64,000 nt of DNA. It comes from Streptomyces althioticus (lineage in GTDB: Bacteria; Actinomycetota; Actinomycetes; Streptomycetales; Streptomycetaceae). The notes beneath the pieces were generated by a model. The model saw only the letters and a program-made list of their open reading frames with translations. It did no database searches and was not told where the DNA came from. Below are positions 40,568 through 48,942 of the stretch, piece after piece. Made by a program: the position numbers and the translations under genes. The DNA lies in the NCBI GenBank assembly GCA_014649355.1, contig BMSW01000003.1, positions 1-64,000 on the forward strand, given 5' to 3'. Position 1 is the stretch's first letter. Every line of letters starts with the position of its first letter.

Positions 40568-41428
40568 TCACAGCTCCTTGCGGAGATCCCGGAGGATCTC
40601 CTTCGTGCGATGTGCCGTGGCGGCCTGCGCCGCCATGCGGTCCATGACCTCGAGGTGGGTCGCCACCTCGGTGCGCGCGTCCAGGTAGACGGCGCCGGTC
40701 AGGTACTCGCTGTAGACCATGTCCGGCAGTTCGGGCATGGCAAATCGGAACAGCACGAACGGCCCGTACGTGCCGGGGTGGGGCCCGCTGTCGAAGGTGG
40801 CGATCTGCAGCGTCACGTTGGGCAGCGCCGACGCCTCGAGCAGTTTGTCGATCTGCGCGCGCATCACCTCCGGGCCGCCGACCCGGCGGCGCAGCGCGGT
40901 CTCGTCCATGACGACCCACAGCCGGGGCGCGTCCTCGCGGGTGAGCAGGTCCTGCCGCCGCATGCGCAGGTCGACGTGGCGCTCTATGTCCTCGGGGCGG
41001 GTCTGTCCTATGGCGCCGGAGCGCAGCACGCCGCGCGCGTAGTCCTCGGTCTGGAGCAGTCCGGGGACGAAGTGGGGTTCGTAGCTGCGGATGAGGGAGG
41101 CCGCGCCCTCCAGGCTGACGTACATGGAGAACCAGCCGGGCAGGATGTCGTGGAAGCGCTGCCACCAGCCGGGCTGGTTGGCGTCCTCCGCGAGCTGGAC
41201 GAAGGCCTCGGCCTCCTCGTCGGAGACGCCGTAGGCCTTCAGCAGCAGCTGGAGGTAGGGGATCTTGAGCGCCACCTCGGCCATCTCCATGCGGCGCACG
41301 GTGGCGGGGGCGACACGCAGGACGCGGGCGGCCTCCTCCCGCTTGAGACCCGCGCGTTCGCGCAGATCCAGCAGGCGGCGCCCGAGGACGACCTGCCCGA
41401 CCGTCGGCGCGGACCGGGGTTCGCTCAC
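40568..41428 (-). CDS. XRE-family regulator with Scr1-type C-terminal domain
   Basis: This 286-residue DNA-binding protein has an XRE helix-turn-helix in residues 12-65 (GRRLLDLRERAGLKREEAAR, ATVRRMEMAEVAL). The large C-terminal domain (YEPHFVPGLLQTEDYAR, LRMRRQDLL, LWVVMDETALRRRVGG, LQIATFDSGPHPG) is that of Scr1/WhiJ-like regulators. It is the presumed antitoxin or partner of the DUF397 protein just downstream. The start is GTG at 41428 with GGGAGG seven bases before. It is divergent from the HATPase gene, and inverted repeats lie between them. Confidence 0.93.
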   Translation of the reverse strand: MSEPRSAPTVGQVVLGRRLLDLRERAGLKREEAARVLRVAPATVRRMEMAEVALKIPYLQLLLKAYGVSDEEAEAFVQLAEDANQPGWWQRFHDILPGWFSMYVSLEGAASLIRSYEPHFVPGLLQTEDYARGVLRSGAIGQTRPEDIERHVDLRMRRQDLLTREDAPRLWVVMDETALRRRVGGPEVMRAQIDKLLEASALPNVTLQIATFDSGPHPGTYGPFVLFRFAMPELPDMVYSEYLTGAVYLDARTEVATHLEVMDRMAAQAATAHRTKEILRDLRKEL

Positions 41429-41600
41429 GCTCCACCTCCCTCGAACAAATCCTGACAGCCCGGCGGCGCCGTCCGGTGATCTGGCACGGAGAACAACTGA
41501 TCCGAACAGATATTCGAATCGGTGTCCGGCGATCCCAACTGGCGCCGCGCGAGGTGCTGTTGCGAGCAGTGTGCCACGCCCGTCCAGACCGTCACACAGC

Positions 41601-41635
41601 ACTCTGCATTTTTCAGAGTGACACTTGCCAAGTGT
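41601..41635. promoter_or_regulatory. Two adjacent palindromes in the divergent promoter region
   Basis: ACTCTG (41601-41606) with CAGAGT (41614-41619), and ACACTTG (41621-41627) with CAAGTGT (41629-41635), are perfect inverted repeats side by side. They lie between the Scr1-type regulator and the HATPase gene. The second contains the TGCCAAG word, which is shared with two other nearby promoters. They are likely operators of the regulator. Confidence 0.5.
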
Positions 41636-41651
41636 TCACGGCGGGGCGATA

Positions 41652-42317
41652 GTGGCAAGCGTGATTCCGTCCGCGCCCTTAGGAACAGACGCCGCCGCGG
41701 CTCCCGTGGGCCTCGGCGCCGGCCCGGCCACCGCCCCCTCCGGGGCCTCCGCCGAGCGCCGGTTCCGCTTCGAACTGGCCGCTCACCCTGGCTCCCCCGC
41801 GCAGGCGAGACGGCTGACACGGGCCCGGCTGACCGGCTGGTCGGTCTGCGAGGACACCTGCGACACGGCCGCCCTGGTCGTCTCCGAACTGGTCACCAAC
41901 GCCATCGTGCACACCGCGAGCAGCCATGTCGTCTGCGAGCTGCACGACGGTGACGACCTGCTGCGCATCACCGTGCGGGACGAGGGCTGCGCGCCGGACC
42001 GGCCGCGGGCGAACACCCGGCAGCAGCCGGAGGAGGAGCACGGGAGAGGGCTGCTCCTCGTCGACGCCCTCTGCCACGCGTGGGGCGCCCGCGAACACGG
42101 TCCCGGCCTGCTGGTCTGGGCGGACCTCCCCCGCACCACCGGCTCCCCCGGCGACCCCGCCGAACCGCTCAACGACCTCGGCTGGGGCGCCCGCCCCAAG
42201 CCCGGTCCGGCCGGCGGCTCGGGGGACGGCGAGGACGAGACCGGCGACGGCGACGCCGCCCACCCCGCCGAGCAGCGCCTGGGCACACCCGCCGACCGGG
42301 ACGGAGGCCGGGCGTGA
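41652..42317 (+). CDS. RsbW-like ATP-binding (HATPase) protein
   Basis: This 221-residue protein has a GHKL ATPase domain in its centre: N-box ELVTNAIVHT, G1-like DEGCAPDRP and G2-like GRGLLLVDALCHAWG. Stand-alone domains of this kind act as anti-sigma factor kinases, but in Streptomyces they very often accompany XRE/DUF397 pairs with unclear roles. The first 45 and last 60 residues are low-complexity. The start is uncertain: GTG at 41652 (GGGG five bases upstream) is chosen over GTG at 41661. It overlaps the next gene by four bases. Confidence 0.87.
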   Translation: MASVIPSAPLGTDAAAAPVGLGAGPATAPSGASAERRFRFELAAHPGSPAQARRLTRARLTGWSVCEDTCDTAALVVSELVTNAIVHTASSHVVCELHDGDDLLRITVRDEGCAPDRPRANTRQQPEEEHGRGLLLVDALCHAWGAREHGPGLLVWADLPRTTGSPGDPAEPLNDLGWGARPKPGPAGGSGDGEDETGDGDAAHPAEQRLGTPADRDGGRA

Positions 42318-42766
42318 CGGGCCCCGGTGGCTCACGCGTGCTGAGCCTGGACTCGCTGGTCCGGTTCCAGCGCGGGCGGCTGACGCCGGACGCGCCCCGA
42401 CGGCTCCCCGTGCCCGACGGCATGACCGCCCCGATGGGCTGCGACGCGGTGGCCGTGCCGGCCCGCTTCGGCCCGCTGGTCCTGCCCCGGCTGCCCCGCG
42501 TGGGGTGCGTGTACGCCGACGACGCGCACTGGTGGTGGCTGGTCCCGTCCGACTCGGACTACGCGCTGGAGTGGCCCGCCCCCGCGCACTACGCCGCCGG
42601 CGCGGTCCTCCCCGACACCCCCGCCGACACGGACGCGGCCGGCCTTCCGGGGCTGATCCACCGTCCCGACGGCACGCTCCCCTACACGCCGCCCATACCG
42701 CTCTACCTGGCCCTGTGCCGGCTCACCGGGACGACCCCCGTCTGGTCACGCCCCGTCACCGCCTGA
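42314..42766 (+). CDS. Conserved-looking protein of unknown function
   Basis: This 150-residue protein is coupled to the HATPase gene through a GTGA overlap, which supports a shared role. I do not recognise it. It has VLSLDSLVRFQRGRLTP, a stretch AVAVPARFGPLVLPRLPRVGCVYAD, and an aromatic run DDAHWWWLVPSDSDYALEWP. It has no signal, membrane segment or metal motif. The sequence is more ordered than its Pro-rich neighbours, so it is probably a folded protein. Partner or substrate binding for the HATPase is a guess. Confidence 0.75.
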   Translation: MTGPGGSRVLSLDSLVRFQRGRLTPDAPRRLPVPDGMTAPMGCDAVAVPARFGPLVLPRLPRVGCVYADDAHWWWLVPSDSDYALEWPAPAHYAAGAVLPDTPADTDAAGLPGLIHRPDGTLPYTPPIPLYLALCRLTGTTPVWSRPVTA

Positions 42767-42771
42767 CGCCC

Positions 42772-42789
42772 CCGGGCGGCGCCGCCCGG
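42772..42789. terminator. Palindromic convergent terminator
   Basis: CCGGGCGGC/GCCGCCCGG is an 18-bp perfect palindrome lying in the 29 bases between two convergent genes. Confidence 0.5.
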
Positions 42790-42795
42790 CCGGGG

Positions 42796-42981
42796 TCACG
42801 CCACCGCCTCACCGCCGGCGCCCTCGCCGCGGACGATCACCAGGAACATGTCGGTGGCGAGGTCCATGACGACCTCGGCGGGCAGTCCCTCCAGGCGCCG
42901 CGCGTGCGCGAACTCCTCCGCGGGCCAGGAGCCGCGCGGTCCACCTGCGGGAAAGCGTTCGAGCACGGTTCGCCCGTTCAC
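42796..42981 (-). CDS. Small protein of unknown function
   Basis: This 61-residue protein starts at GTG 42981 with GGAGG six bases before it. The sequence has RTVLERFPAGGPRGSWPAEEF and LPAEVVMDLATDMFLVIVRG, an amphipathic helix followed by a hydrophobic strand. I do not recognise it. It is close to the HATPase gene cluster, but on the opposite strand with its own start signals. The good ribosome-binding site supports reality. Confidence 0.65.
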   Translation of the reverse strand: MNGRTVLERFPAGGPRGSWPAEEFAHARRLEGLPAEVVMDLATDMFLVIVRGEGAGGEAVA

Positions 42982-43137
42982 CCTGCCACCTCCATGTAGC
43001 GCTGTACTCGTAGAGTTAAACGCCAACCATGGGGCGAACGCCTCGTCCGGTGACGGTACTGAGACGTAGTTGACACCTGTTCACTGCCAAGTGTGAGCGC
43101 GCTCTCAGCTTTCCGGAGTAATCCGTCACCATCCGTG

Positions 43138-43827
43138 TCAGTCGTCGTACTCGTCGTGGTAGCGGAGCGGCTCCCGCGCCACGGGCGCCCCTACGGCGTG
43201 CGCGCGCCCCTGGGGCTCCTCCCACGGCTCCTGTCTGCCCAGCGCGGTGAGGTCCAGCAGGCTGGTGGTGGAGCCCAGGCCCTCCATGCCGCGGCCGAAC
43301 GCCGAGTAGGTGTGGAAGACGCGGTCGCCGTCGCGCAGGAAACAGCTCACGCCGGGGCGCTGCGCCGTCCCGCCGTCCTCCTCCCGGAGCACCCCGAGGT
43401 CCGCGTCGAAGTCTCCGGGATGCGAGGAGTACCAGGGCACCGTCCAGCCCATCCGGGCCTTGAACGGCAGGATGCGGGTGAACGGCGCGCGGGAGACGGC
43501 GGCGAACGTGGTGCGCCGCGCGTGCAGGTGGGCCAGGTGCCCGATCTGGTCGAGGAAGGCGGAGCAGCAGCGGCACCCGGTCTCCCACTCCGGGTCGAAC
43601 ACGAAGTGGTGCACGACGAGCTGCTGCCGCCCCTGGAAGAGGTCGAGCAGGGTGGCCTTGCCGTCGCCGCCCTCGAAGACGTACTCACGGTCGACGGGGA
43701 CCATGGGCAGCCGGCGCCGTTCGGCACGGAGGGCGTCGAGCACGCGGGTGACGGCCTTCTCCTTCTCGAGCAGTTCCTCGCGCGCCGCGCGCCACTCGGC
43801 GCGCGCGACGATCTCCGGAAGCGACAT
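43138..43827 (-). CDS. DUF899 family (thioredoxin-fold) protein
   Basis: This 229-residue cytoplasmic protein belongs to DUF899. It has LPMVPVDREYVFEGGDGKATLLDLFQG, VVHHFVFDPEWETGCRCCSAFLDQIGHL, and AVSRAPFTRILPFKARMGW, a thioredoxin-like arrangement with a Cys-rich motif (GCRCCS) where the redox site would be. The function of the family is unknown. AGGAGG lies six bases before the ATG, a consensus site. It is the first gene encountered on this strand after the amidohydrolase. Confidence 0.9.
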   Translation of the reverse strand: MSLPEIVARAEWRAAREELLEKEKAVTRVLDALRAERRRLPMVPVDREYVFEGGDGKATLLDLFQGRQQLVVHHFVFDPEWETGCRCCSAFLDQIGHLAHLHARRTTFAAVSRAPFTRILPFKARMGWTVPWYSSHPGDFDADLGVLREEDGGTAQRPGVSCFLRDGDRVFHTYSAFGRGMEGLGSTTSLLDLTALGRQEPWEEPQGRAHAVGAPVAREPLRYHDEYDD

Positions 43828-43933
43828 GGTTCCTCCTGTGCGACGGTCCCGTTGCGAGGGGTGACCGGGGCGCCGCGCGGAACTCATCGGCCGCGTGCGA
43901 AGTTTTTTCCGCCGCTCCGACACGGGCCGCCGC

Positions 43934-45298
43934 TCAGGTGTCGTACTCCTGGATGCGCCGGCCGTGGCCGCGGTCCACGAGGGCGGGCAGGCGCTCGTCC
44001 AGTTCGCGTACGACCTCGGGGACGTCGACGGTGAGCAGGCGCCCGTCGCGCATGAGAACCCGGCCGTCCACGACGGTCGTGCGGACGTCGGCGGCGCGGG
44101 CGCTGTGCACGAGGGTCGCGGCGAGGTCGTGCACGGGCTGGGTGTGCGGCCCCGTGAGGTCGACCAGGACGAGGTCGGCGCGGTGACCGGGCGCGATGCG
44201 GCCGACGCCGCCCTCCAGGCCGACCGCGCGGGCGCTCTGCAGGGTGGCGTGGTGCAGGGCCTGACGCGAGGTCAGCCGGCGCGGGTCGCCCTCGGTGGAC
44301 TTCTGGGTCAGCGACGTGAGCGCCATGGACTCCCACACGTCGAGGGAGTTGTTGGACGCGGCGCCGTCCGTGGCGAGCCCGACCGGCACGCCGATGTCCC
44401 CCAGCGCCCGCACGGGCGTGGTGGTGGGCCAGGCGAACTTCAGGTAGCCGCGGGGCGCGGTCGCCACCGCCGTACGCCCCCGCGCGTGCGCGAGGAGCGG
44501 CAGGTCGCTCTCGACGATGCCGGTGCCGTGCGCGATGAGCACGTCGGTGTCCAGGACGCCGGTGCGGTGCAGCACCTCGACGGGGGTGACGCCGTGCCGT
44601 GCGAGGGACGCCTCGGTCTGGTCGCGGTTCTCGGCGGCGTGCAGATGGACGGGCAGGCCGTGCTCGTGGGCCAGCTCGGCGGTGGCGGCCAGGTCGGCGT
44701 CGTTCACCGTGTAGGGGGCGTGCGGGGCGAGCGCGGTGGTGATGCGCCCGCCGGCCGTGCCCCGGTGGCGCAGCGCGAACTCCAGGGACTTCTCCCGTCC
44801 CTGAGGGCCCTGGGAGGAGAAGTACGCCTCCCCCAGCAGGGCGCGCATGCCGCACGCGGCGACCACCTCGGCGACCGCGTCCATGGCGAAGTAGTGGTCG
44901 GCGAAGCAGGTGACGCCGGCCCGGATCATCTCCGCGCAGGCGAGCAGCGCGCCGAGGGTGACGTCCCGCTCGGTGAGGTTGGACTCCACCGGCCAGACGA
45001 CGTCGTTGAACCACGCCTCGGTCGGCAGGTCCTCGGCGAGTCCGCGCAGGGCGACCATCGGGGCGTGGGTGTGACAGTTGATCAGGCCGGGCATCGCGAC
45101 CTGCCCACGGGCGTCGATCCACTCGTCGGCCGCGCGTCCGGCGACGGCCTCGGCGTCGGTCACCTCCTCGATCACCCCGTCACGGACGACGACGGCGGCG
45201 TCCTCCAGGAAGACGGCCTCCTCTTGATCGTCGTGCGTGAGGACGGTGCATCCGGTGATGATGAGGCCGGCGGGACTCTCCACGGCAGAAGGCGTCAT
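43934..45298 (-). CDS. Amidohydrolase, SAH/MTA deaminase-like
   Basis: This 454-residue zinc hydrolase is of the MtaD/TrzN-like group. Metal motifs are INCHTHAPM (HxH) near residue 70, LHAAENRDQTE (His) near residue 220 and ATDGAASNNSLD (Asp) near residue 300. Members deaminate 5'-methylthioadenosine, S-adenosylhomocysteine, 8-oxoguanine or triazines; the substrate here cannot be fixed. The ATG at 45298 lacks a ribosome-binding site, but TACGTT ends six bases before it, predicting a leaderless mRNA. It is divergent from the nuclease-like gene. Confidence 0.9.
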   Translation of the reverse strand: MTPSAVESPAGLIITGCTVLTHDDQEEAVFLEDAAVVVRDGVIEEVTDAEAVAGRAADEWIDARGQVAMPGLINCHTHAPMVALRGLAEDLPTEAWFNDVVWPVESNLTERDVTLGALLACAEMIRAGVTCFADHYFAMDAVAEVVAACGMRALLGEAYFSSQGPQGREKSLEFALRHRGTAGGRITTALAPHAPYTVNDADLAATAELAHEHGLPVHLHAAENRDQTEASLARHGVTPVEVLHRTGVLDTDVLIAHGTGIVESDLPLLAHARGRTAVATAPRGYLKFAWPTTTPVRALGDIGVPVGLATDGAASNNSLDVWESMALTSLTQKSTEGDPRRLTSRQALHHATLQSARAVGLEGGVGRIAPGHRADLVLVDLTGPHTQPVHDLAATLVHSARAADVRTTVVDGRVLMRDGRLLTVDVPEVVRELDERLPALVDRGHGRRIQEYDT

Positions 45299-45432
45299 CA
45301 CGTCAACGTACGACGGGACTCCGACGCCGGGGGAGCCGAACCGCGACATCCCGTCGCGGCTCTGTCGCACGGCGGGCCGGGCGCGCACCCTGGCCTCACC
45401 ACGAGCCCGCCCACGGCTGAAAGGGGCCCGCC

Positions 45433-46383
45433 TTGCTCCTCGGCACCTGGAACCTGGAGAACCTGTACCGGCCCGGCGGCCCCTACGGGCCCGACGACGA
45501 GGCCGCCTACGCGTCGAAGCTGGCCGCGCTCGCCGCGGTGATCACGGAACTGGATCCGGGGCTGCTCGGCGTGCAGGAGGTGGGCGACCCCGGCGCGCTG
45601 GAGGATCTGGCGGGGATGCTCGGCGACGACTGGCACGTCGCGCTGTCCTCGCACGCCGACAGCCGGGGGACACGGGTGGGGTTCCTCAGCCGTACGGAGC
45701 TGACGGTGGTCGCCGACACGGCGGCGTTCCCGCCGCGGATGCTGCCCGTGCAGGCGGACGACACCGGGCTGACCGTCTCTCAGGCCGGGCGCGGCTTCCT
45801 CGCCGTGGAGGTCGCGGGCGGGCGGGGGCCGATGCGGGTGGCGGTGTGTCATCTGAAGTCGAAGCTGCTGTCGTACCCGGGCGGCCGCTTCCAGCCGCGC
45901 GACGAGGGCGAACGGGCCCGGTACGGCGCCTACGCGCTGTACCGGCGGGCGGCCGAGGCGGCGGCGCTGCGCGCGCTGGCGGACCGGCTGCTGGAGGGTG
46001 ACGGGCGGGAACGGGACGTGGCGGTGCTCGGTGACCTCAACGACGAGGTGCAGGCGGCGACCACGCAGCTGCTGCTGGGGCCGCCAGGATCGGAGATCGG
46101 CACGCCGGGGTACGAGCGGCCGGACCGGGGGGACGCGGTCCGGCTGTGGGACGTGGCTCCGCTGATCCCGGCGTCGGAACGCTATTCGCGGGTGAACTCG
46201 GGGCGCCGGGAGCTGATCGACCATGTGCTGCTCAGCCATCGGCTGGTGCGGAGGGTGTCGGCGGCGGGGACGGGGCTGCCGTCGGACGGGCCGCCCCGTC
46301 TGCCGTCCGTGGGGGCGGATCCCGGGGAGCGGCGGGGGGTGGCGGGGTCGGATCATGCGCCGGTGTGGGTGCGGGTGGGGTGA
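45433..46383 (+). CDS. Endonuclease/exonuclease/phosphatase family hydrolase
   Basis: This 316-residue metal-dependent hydrolase has the EEP fold. LGTWNLENLYRPGG holds the catalytic Asn, LLGVQEV the metal Glu, VAVCHLKSK the His, VLGDLNDEVQ the Asp-Asn pair and GSDHAPVWV the final Asp-His. Substrate may be DNA, an inositol phosphate or a phospholipid head group. The start is a TTG at 45433 with AAGGGG eight bases upstream, the only plausible start before the WNLEN motif. No signal peptide is seen. It ends before a tandem repeat. Confidence 0.85.
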   Translation: MLLGTWNLENLYRPGGPYGPDDEAAYASKLAALAAVITELDPGLLGVQEVGDPGALEDLAGMLGDDWHVALSSHADSRGTRVGFLSRTELTVVADTAAFPPRMLPVQADDTGLTVSQAGRGFLAVEVAGGRGPMRVAVCHLKSKLLSYPGGRFQPRDEGERARYGAYALYRRAAEAAALRALADRLLEGDGRERDVAVLGDLNDEVQAATTQLLLGPPGSEIGTPGYERPDRGDAVRLWDVAPLIPASERYSRVNSGRRELIDHVLLSHRLVRRVSAAGTGLPSDGPPRLPSVGADPGERRGVAGSDHAPVWVRVG

Positions 46384-46490
46384 ACGCGGGGCGTTCTTCT
46401 TTTGGTGGGGTGGGCGGGGCGGGGGGGTGGCCCTGCGCGGGCCGGGGGCGTGTGTCCTGCGGGCCGCGGGGCGGGGCGGCGGGTGCTGGT

Positions 46491-46762
46491 TCGTGGGGGC
46501 TGGGCGCGCCGTTCCCCGCGCCCCTAAGGGGCGCGTTCCGGCGACGGCCGGGGATTCAGTGCCCGCTCGTGGGGGCTGGGCGCGCCGTTCCCCGCGCCCC
46601 TATGGGGCGCGTTCCGGCAGCGGCCGGGGGTTGGGTGCCCGTTCGTGGGGGCTGGGCGCGCCGTTCCCCGCGGCCCTATGGGGCGCGTTCCGGCAGCGGC
46701 CGGGGATTCAGTGCCCGCTCGTGGGGGTTGAGCGCGCAGTTCCCCGCGCTTCTATGGGGCGC
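46491..46762. repeat. 76-bp tandem repeat, about 3.6 copies
   Basis: Units begin at 46491, 46567, 46643 and 46719 with an exact 76-bp period. Each contains TCGTGGGGGCTGGGCGCGCC, then GTTCCCCGCGCCCC and a short GCGCCCCT/AGGGGCGC stem. The fourth copy is partial and the most diverged. It fills most of the 323-bp space between the nuclease-like gene and the FUSC gene, and overlaps the last 17 codons of the latter. A related single copy in the other orientation lies at 58857-58892. Confidence 0.92.
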
Positions 46763-48597
46763 TCGGTCGCCGTCGGGACGGGGAGGTGCAGGTCTGTGGC
46801 GAGGTGGGTGAGGCGGCGGAGGTGGGTGGGGTCGAGGGTGCCGGTGTCGTCCAGGTGGACTGCGCAGGCGGTGGTGGTGTCGACGAGCCGTTCGAGGGTC
46901 GTGGCGATCTCGTCCGCGCCGTCCGCGTGCCGGGCCAGCGGCGGGAGTTCGGCGGAGGCCAGGGCGATGGCGGCGCGGGCCTCGGCGAGGGTGCGGTAGG
47001 CCTCGCGGCGCAGCGCCCAGCGGGCCTCGCGGTCCGCGGACTCCGACAGCACGTGGGCGAGGTACTCGCGTGCCGCGCCGCTCGCCTCGGCGAGCCGGGC
47101 GCGAATGGCGTCGCCGCGCCGGCCGAGAGTGGGCAGGTGCCCGACGACCAGCACGATGGCGCAGGCCAGCAGGGTCTCGCCGATCCGGGCGAGGGACGCC
47201 TGGGGCTCGCCGCCGGCCATCACCAGGGCCAGGACGAGCACCGTGACGACGGCGGTCTGCGCGGCGAAGTGCCGGGTGGCGAGCGGGATCAGCGCCCCGC
47301 AGGCGGTGACGAGGACGACGAGCCCTTCCGGCCGGGGCAGCACCGCGGCGAACCCGGCGAACAGCAGCGCGCCCAGCACGGTTCCGGCGGCGCGGGACAG
47401 CACACGGGAGGCCAGCGGACCGAGGTCGGGCTTGACGAGGAAGACGGCGGTGGCGGGCAGCCAGTACCAGTGCTCGTGCTGGCCGTACCAGCGTGCGTGG
47501 TGGAGGGCCTGGGCGACGGCCGCGCTCACGCCGAAGCAGAGGGCGACGCGCATCCCGTACTCACGGCCGCGGGCGCCGAGGACGGTCCGCAGGACGGCGG
47601 TCCGGGTGCGCCTGCGTCCGTGCAGCCGCCGGCTGTCGGCCCGGTCGAACGCCTCGGCCGCGTACAGCAGGGCGTCGTCCAGGGCGCGCAGACCGGGCGC
47701 GGAGCGGGTGGGGGCGGGCAGCGGGCCGGTGGGGGCGCCGTTGCGCACGGCGGCGGCGAGGCGGCGGGGCGCCTCGGACGTACCGTCCGGCACCGGATCG
47801 CCCGCCCAGGCCAGCGCGGTCGCGGCCTCGGCGAGCGGGAGGGCGGCGGCGTACTGGGCGTGCAACCGGCGTTCGGCCGCGGAGGAGGGGCGGCGGCGCA
47901 GCCGGGGTCCGGCGAGCGCGTCCTGCGCCTGGTCGAGGGCGGCGGTGAGCGCGGCCCGCCGCGCGGTGGCGCCGTCCGACCCGGCGGCGTCGAGCAGCCC
48001 GGCGATGGCCTGGTACACCCCGGCGACGGCGGCGCGCTCCCCGTCGAAGCGCAGCTCGAAGCGGCGGTCCCCGGCGAGGGTGTGGGAGGTGGGCAGCGCG
48101 AGCCGCAGCAGGAGCAGCCAGGCGGCGCCCGCGACGAAGGCGACCGCCCGCAGCCACCCCGGCTCGGGCAGCGGCATGCCCGCCCCGACGGCGGCGCCCA
48201 CCAGCAACTGCGTCCCGGCGGAGGAGCCGACCGGGCCCAGTGCGCTGATCCCTCCGGCGGCCAGACCCAGCGCGGCCAGCAGCAGGGTGAGCGGCACGGC
48301 CGGTGCGTGGTCCCCGGCGAGGGTGCCCGTCAGCAGCCCGGCCGCGCCCGCGAGGGCGGGCGTCCCGATCCGGGCCACAGCGGCGCGCCGGCTGCCGGGC
48401 CGGTCGTTGATCCCCGCGAACATGGCGCCGATCGCGGCGACCACCCCGAGAGTGGGCCGTCCGGCGAGGACGGCGGCGAGCAGCAGCGGCCCGCCGCCCA
48501 GCGCCCCGCGCAGCACCGCACTCCGGGAGACCGGCCCCCGCTGGGACCGGAGGGCATGGGCGAGCCACGGGGGTACGGCGGGGGCGGTGCGGGTCAC
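46708..48597 (-). CDS. FUSC-family membrane transporter-like protein
   Basis: This 629-residue membrane protein has an N-terminal helical block (about residues 30-165), a cytoplasmic region (about 170-335), and a second block (about 345-480), with a coiled C-terminal region. This is the layout of FUSC/aromatic-acid exporter-like proteins, such as YccS and AaeB. LCFGVSAAVAQALHH and WYWLPATAVFLVKPDLGPL are typical of the C-terminal FUSC domain. The start is GTG with AGGAG five bases upstream. The last 17 residues (IEARGTARSTPTSGH end) are encoded by the 76-bp repeat. The substrate is unknown. Confidence 0.88.
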   Translation of the reverse strand: MTRTAPAVPPWLAHALRSQRGPVSRSAVLRGALGGGPLLLAAVLAGRPTLGVVAAIGAMFAGINDRPGSRRAAVARIGTPALAGAAGLLTGTLAGDHAPAVPLTLLLAALGLAAGGISALGPVGSSAGTQLLVGAAVGAGMPLPEPGWLRAVAFVAGAAWLLLLRLALPTSHTLAGDRRFELRFDGERAAVAGVYQAIAGLLDAAGSDGATARRAALTAALDQAQDALAGPRLRRRPSSAAERRLHAQYAAALPLAEAATALAWAGDPVPDGTSEAPRRLAAAVRNGAPTGPLPAPTRSAPGLRALDDALLYAAEAFDRADSRRLHGRRRTRTAVLRTVLGARGREYGMRVALCFGVSAAVAQALHHARWYGQHEHWYWLPATAVFLVKPDLGPLASRVLSRAAGTVLGALLFAGFAAVLPRPEGLVVLVTACGALIPLATRHFAAQTAVVTVLVLALVMAGGEPQASLARIGETLLACAIVLVVGHLPTLGRRGDAIRARLAEASGAAREYLAHVLSESADREARWALRREAYRTLAEARAAIALASAELPPLARHADGADEIATTLERLVDTTTACAVHLDDTGTLDPTHLRRLTHLATDLHLPVPTATERPIEARGTARSTPTSGH

Positions 48598-48942
48598 AGG
48601 GCTCCTGTCGTCCGGTCGCTGCGGCTGCTCCTTCGGGCAACGCTGACCGGGCGGAACTCATGCCCCCACGGTAGGCGGCCTTCACCGACGGGAGGGAACG
48701 GGCGTGTTTCGCCGGTGTGACAGCCGGACGGACGTGCGCGGCTGTCGCGCCGCGGACCGCGCGGTGACCTCGCTCACGACCCGCTGAAAAGCCCCGCAGT
48801 ATTAGCCGCTTCCTTCCCCTTCGCCCATCGAATTGGTCCGTTGGTGGGAAAGACCGCTCTCCGCGCGCCCGGGATGGGCGGTGGACCTACGCTGCCGACA
48901 TGGGGAGGCACAGTCCGCGCCATTTCCGTTCGAGGAGAGCTG
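48598..48942. other. Divergent region between FUSC gene and glpF
   Basis: About 345 bases with no convincing coding frame. A candidate -10 TACGCT (48888-48893) would start the glpF transcript near 48900, giving a leader of about 43 bases. No GylR-like regulator gene is adjacent, so any glycerol control would be in trans. A lower-GC stretch lies at about 48790-48850. Confidence 0.45.

Noticed and set aside
43895..45541. 548-codon plus-strand frame opposite the amidohydrolase
   Set aside because: The amidohydrolase metal motifs define the real strand; the other frame lacks any motif.
46491..46762. Possible CRISPR array
   Set aside because: Units are contiguous 76-mers without spacers, and no cas genes are near.
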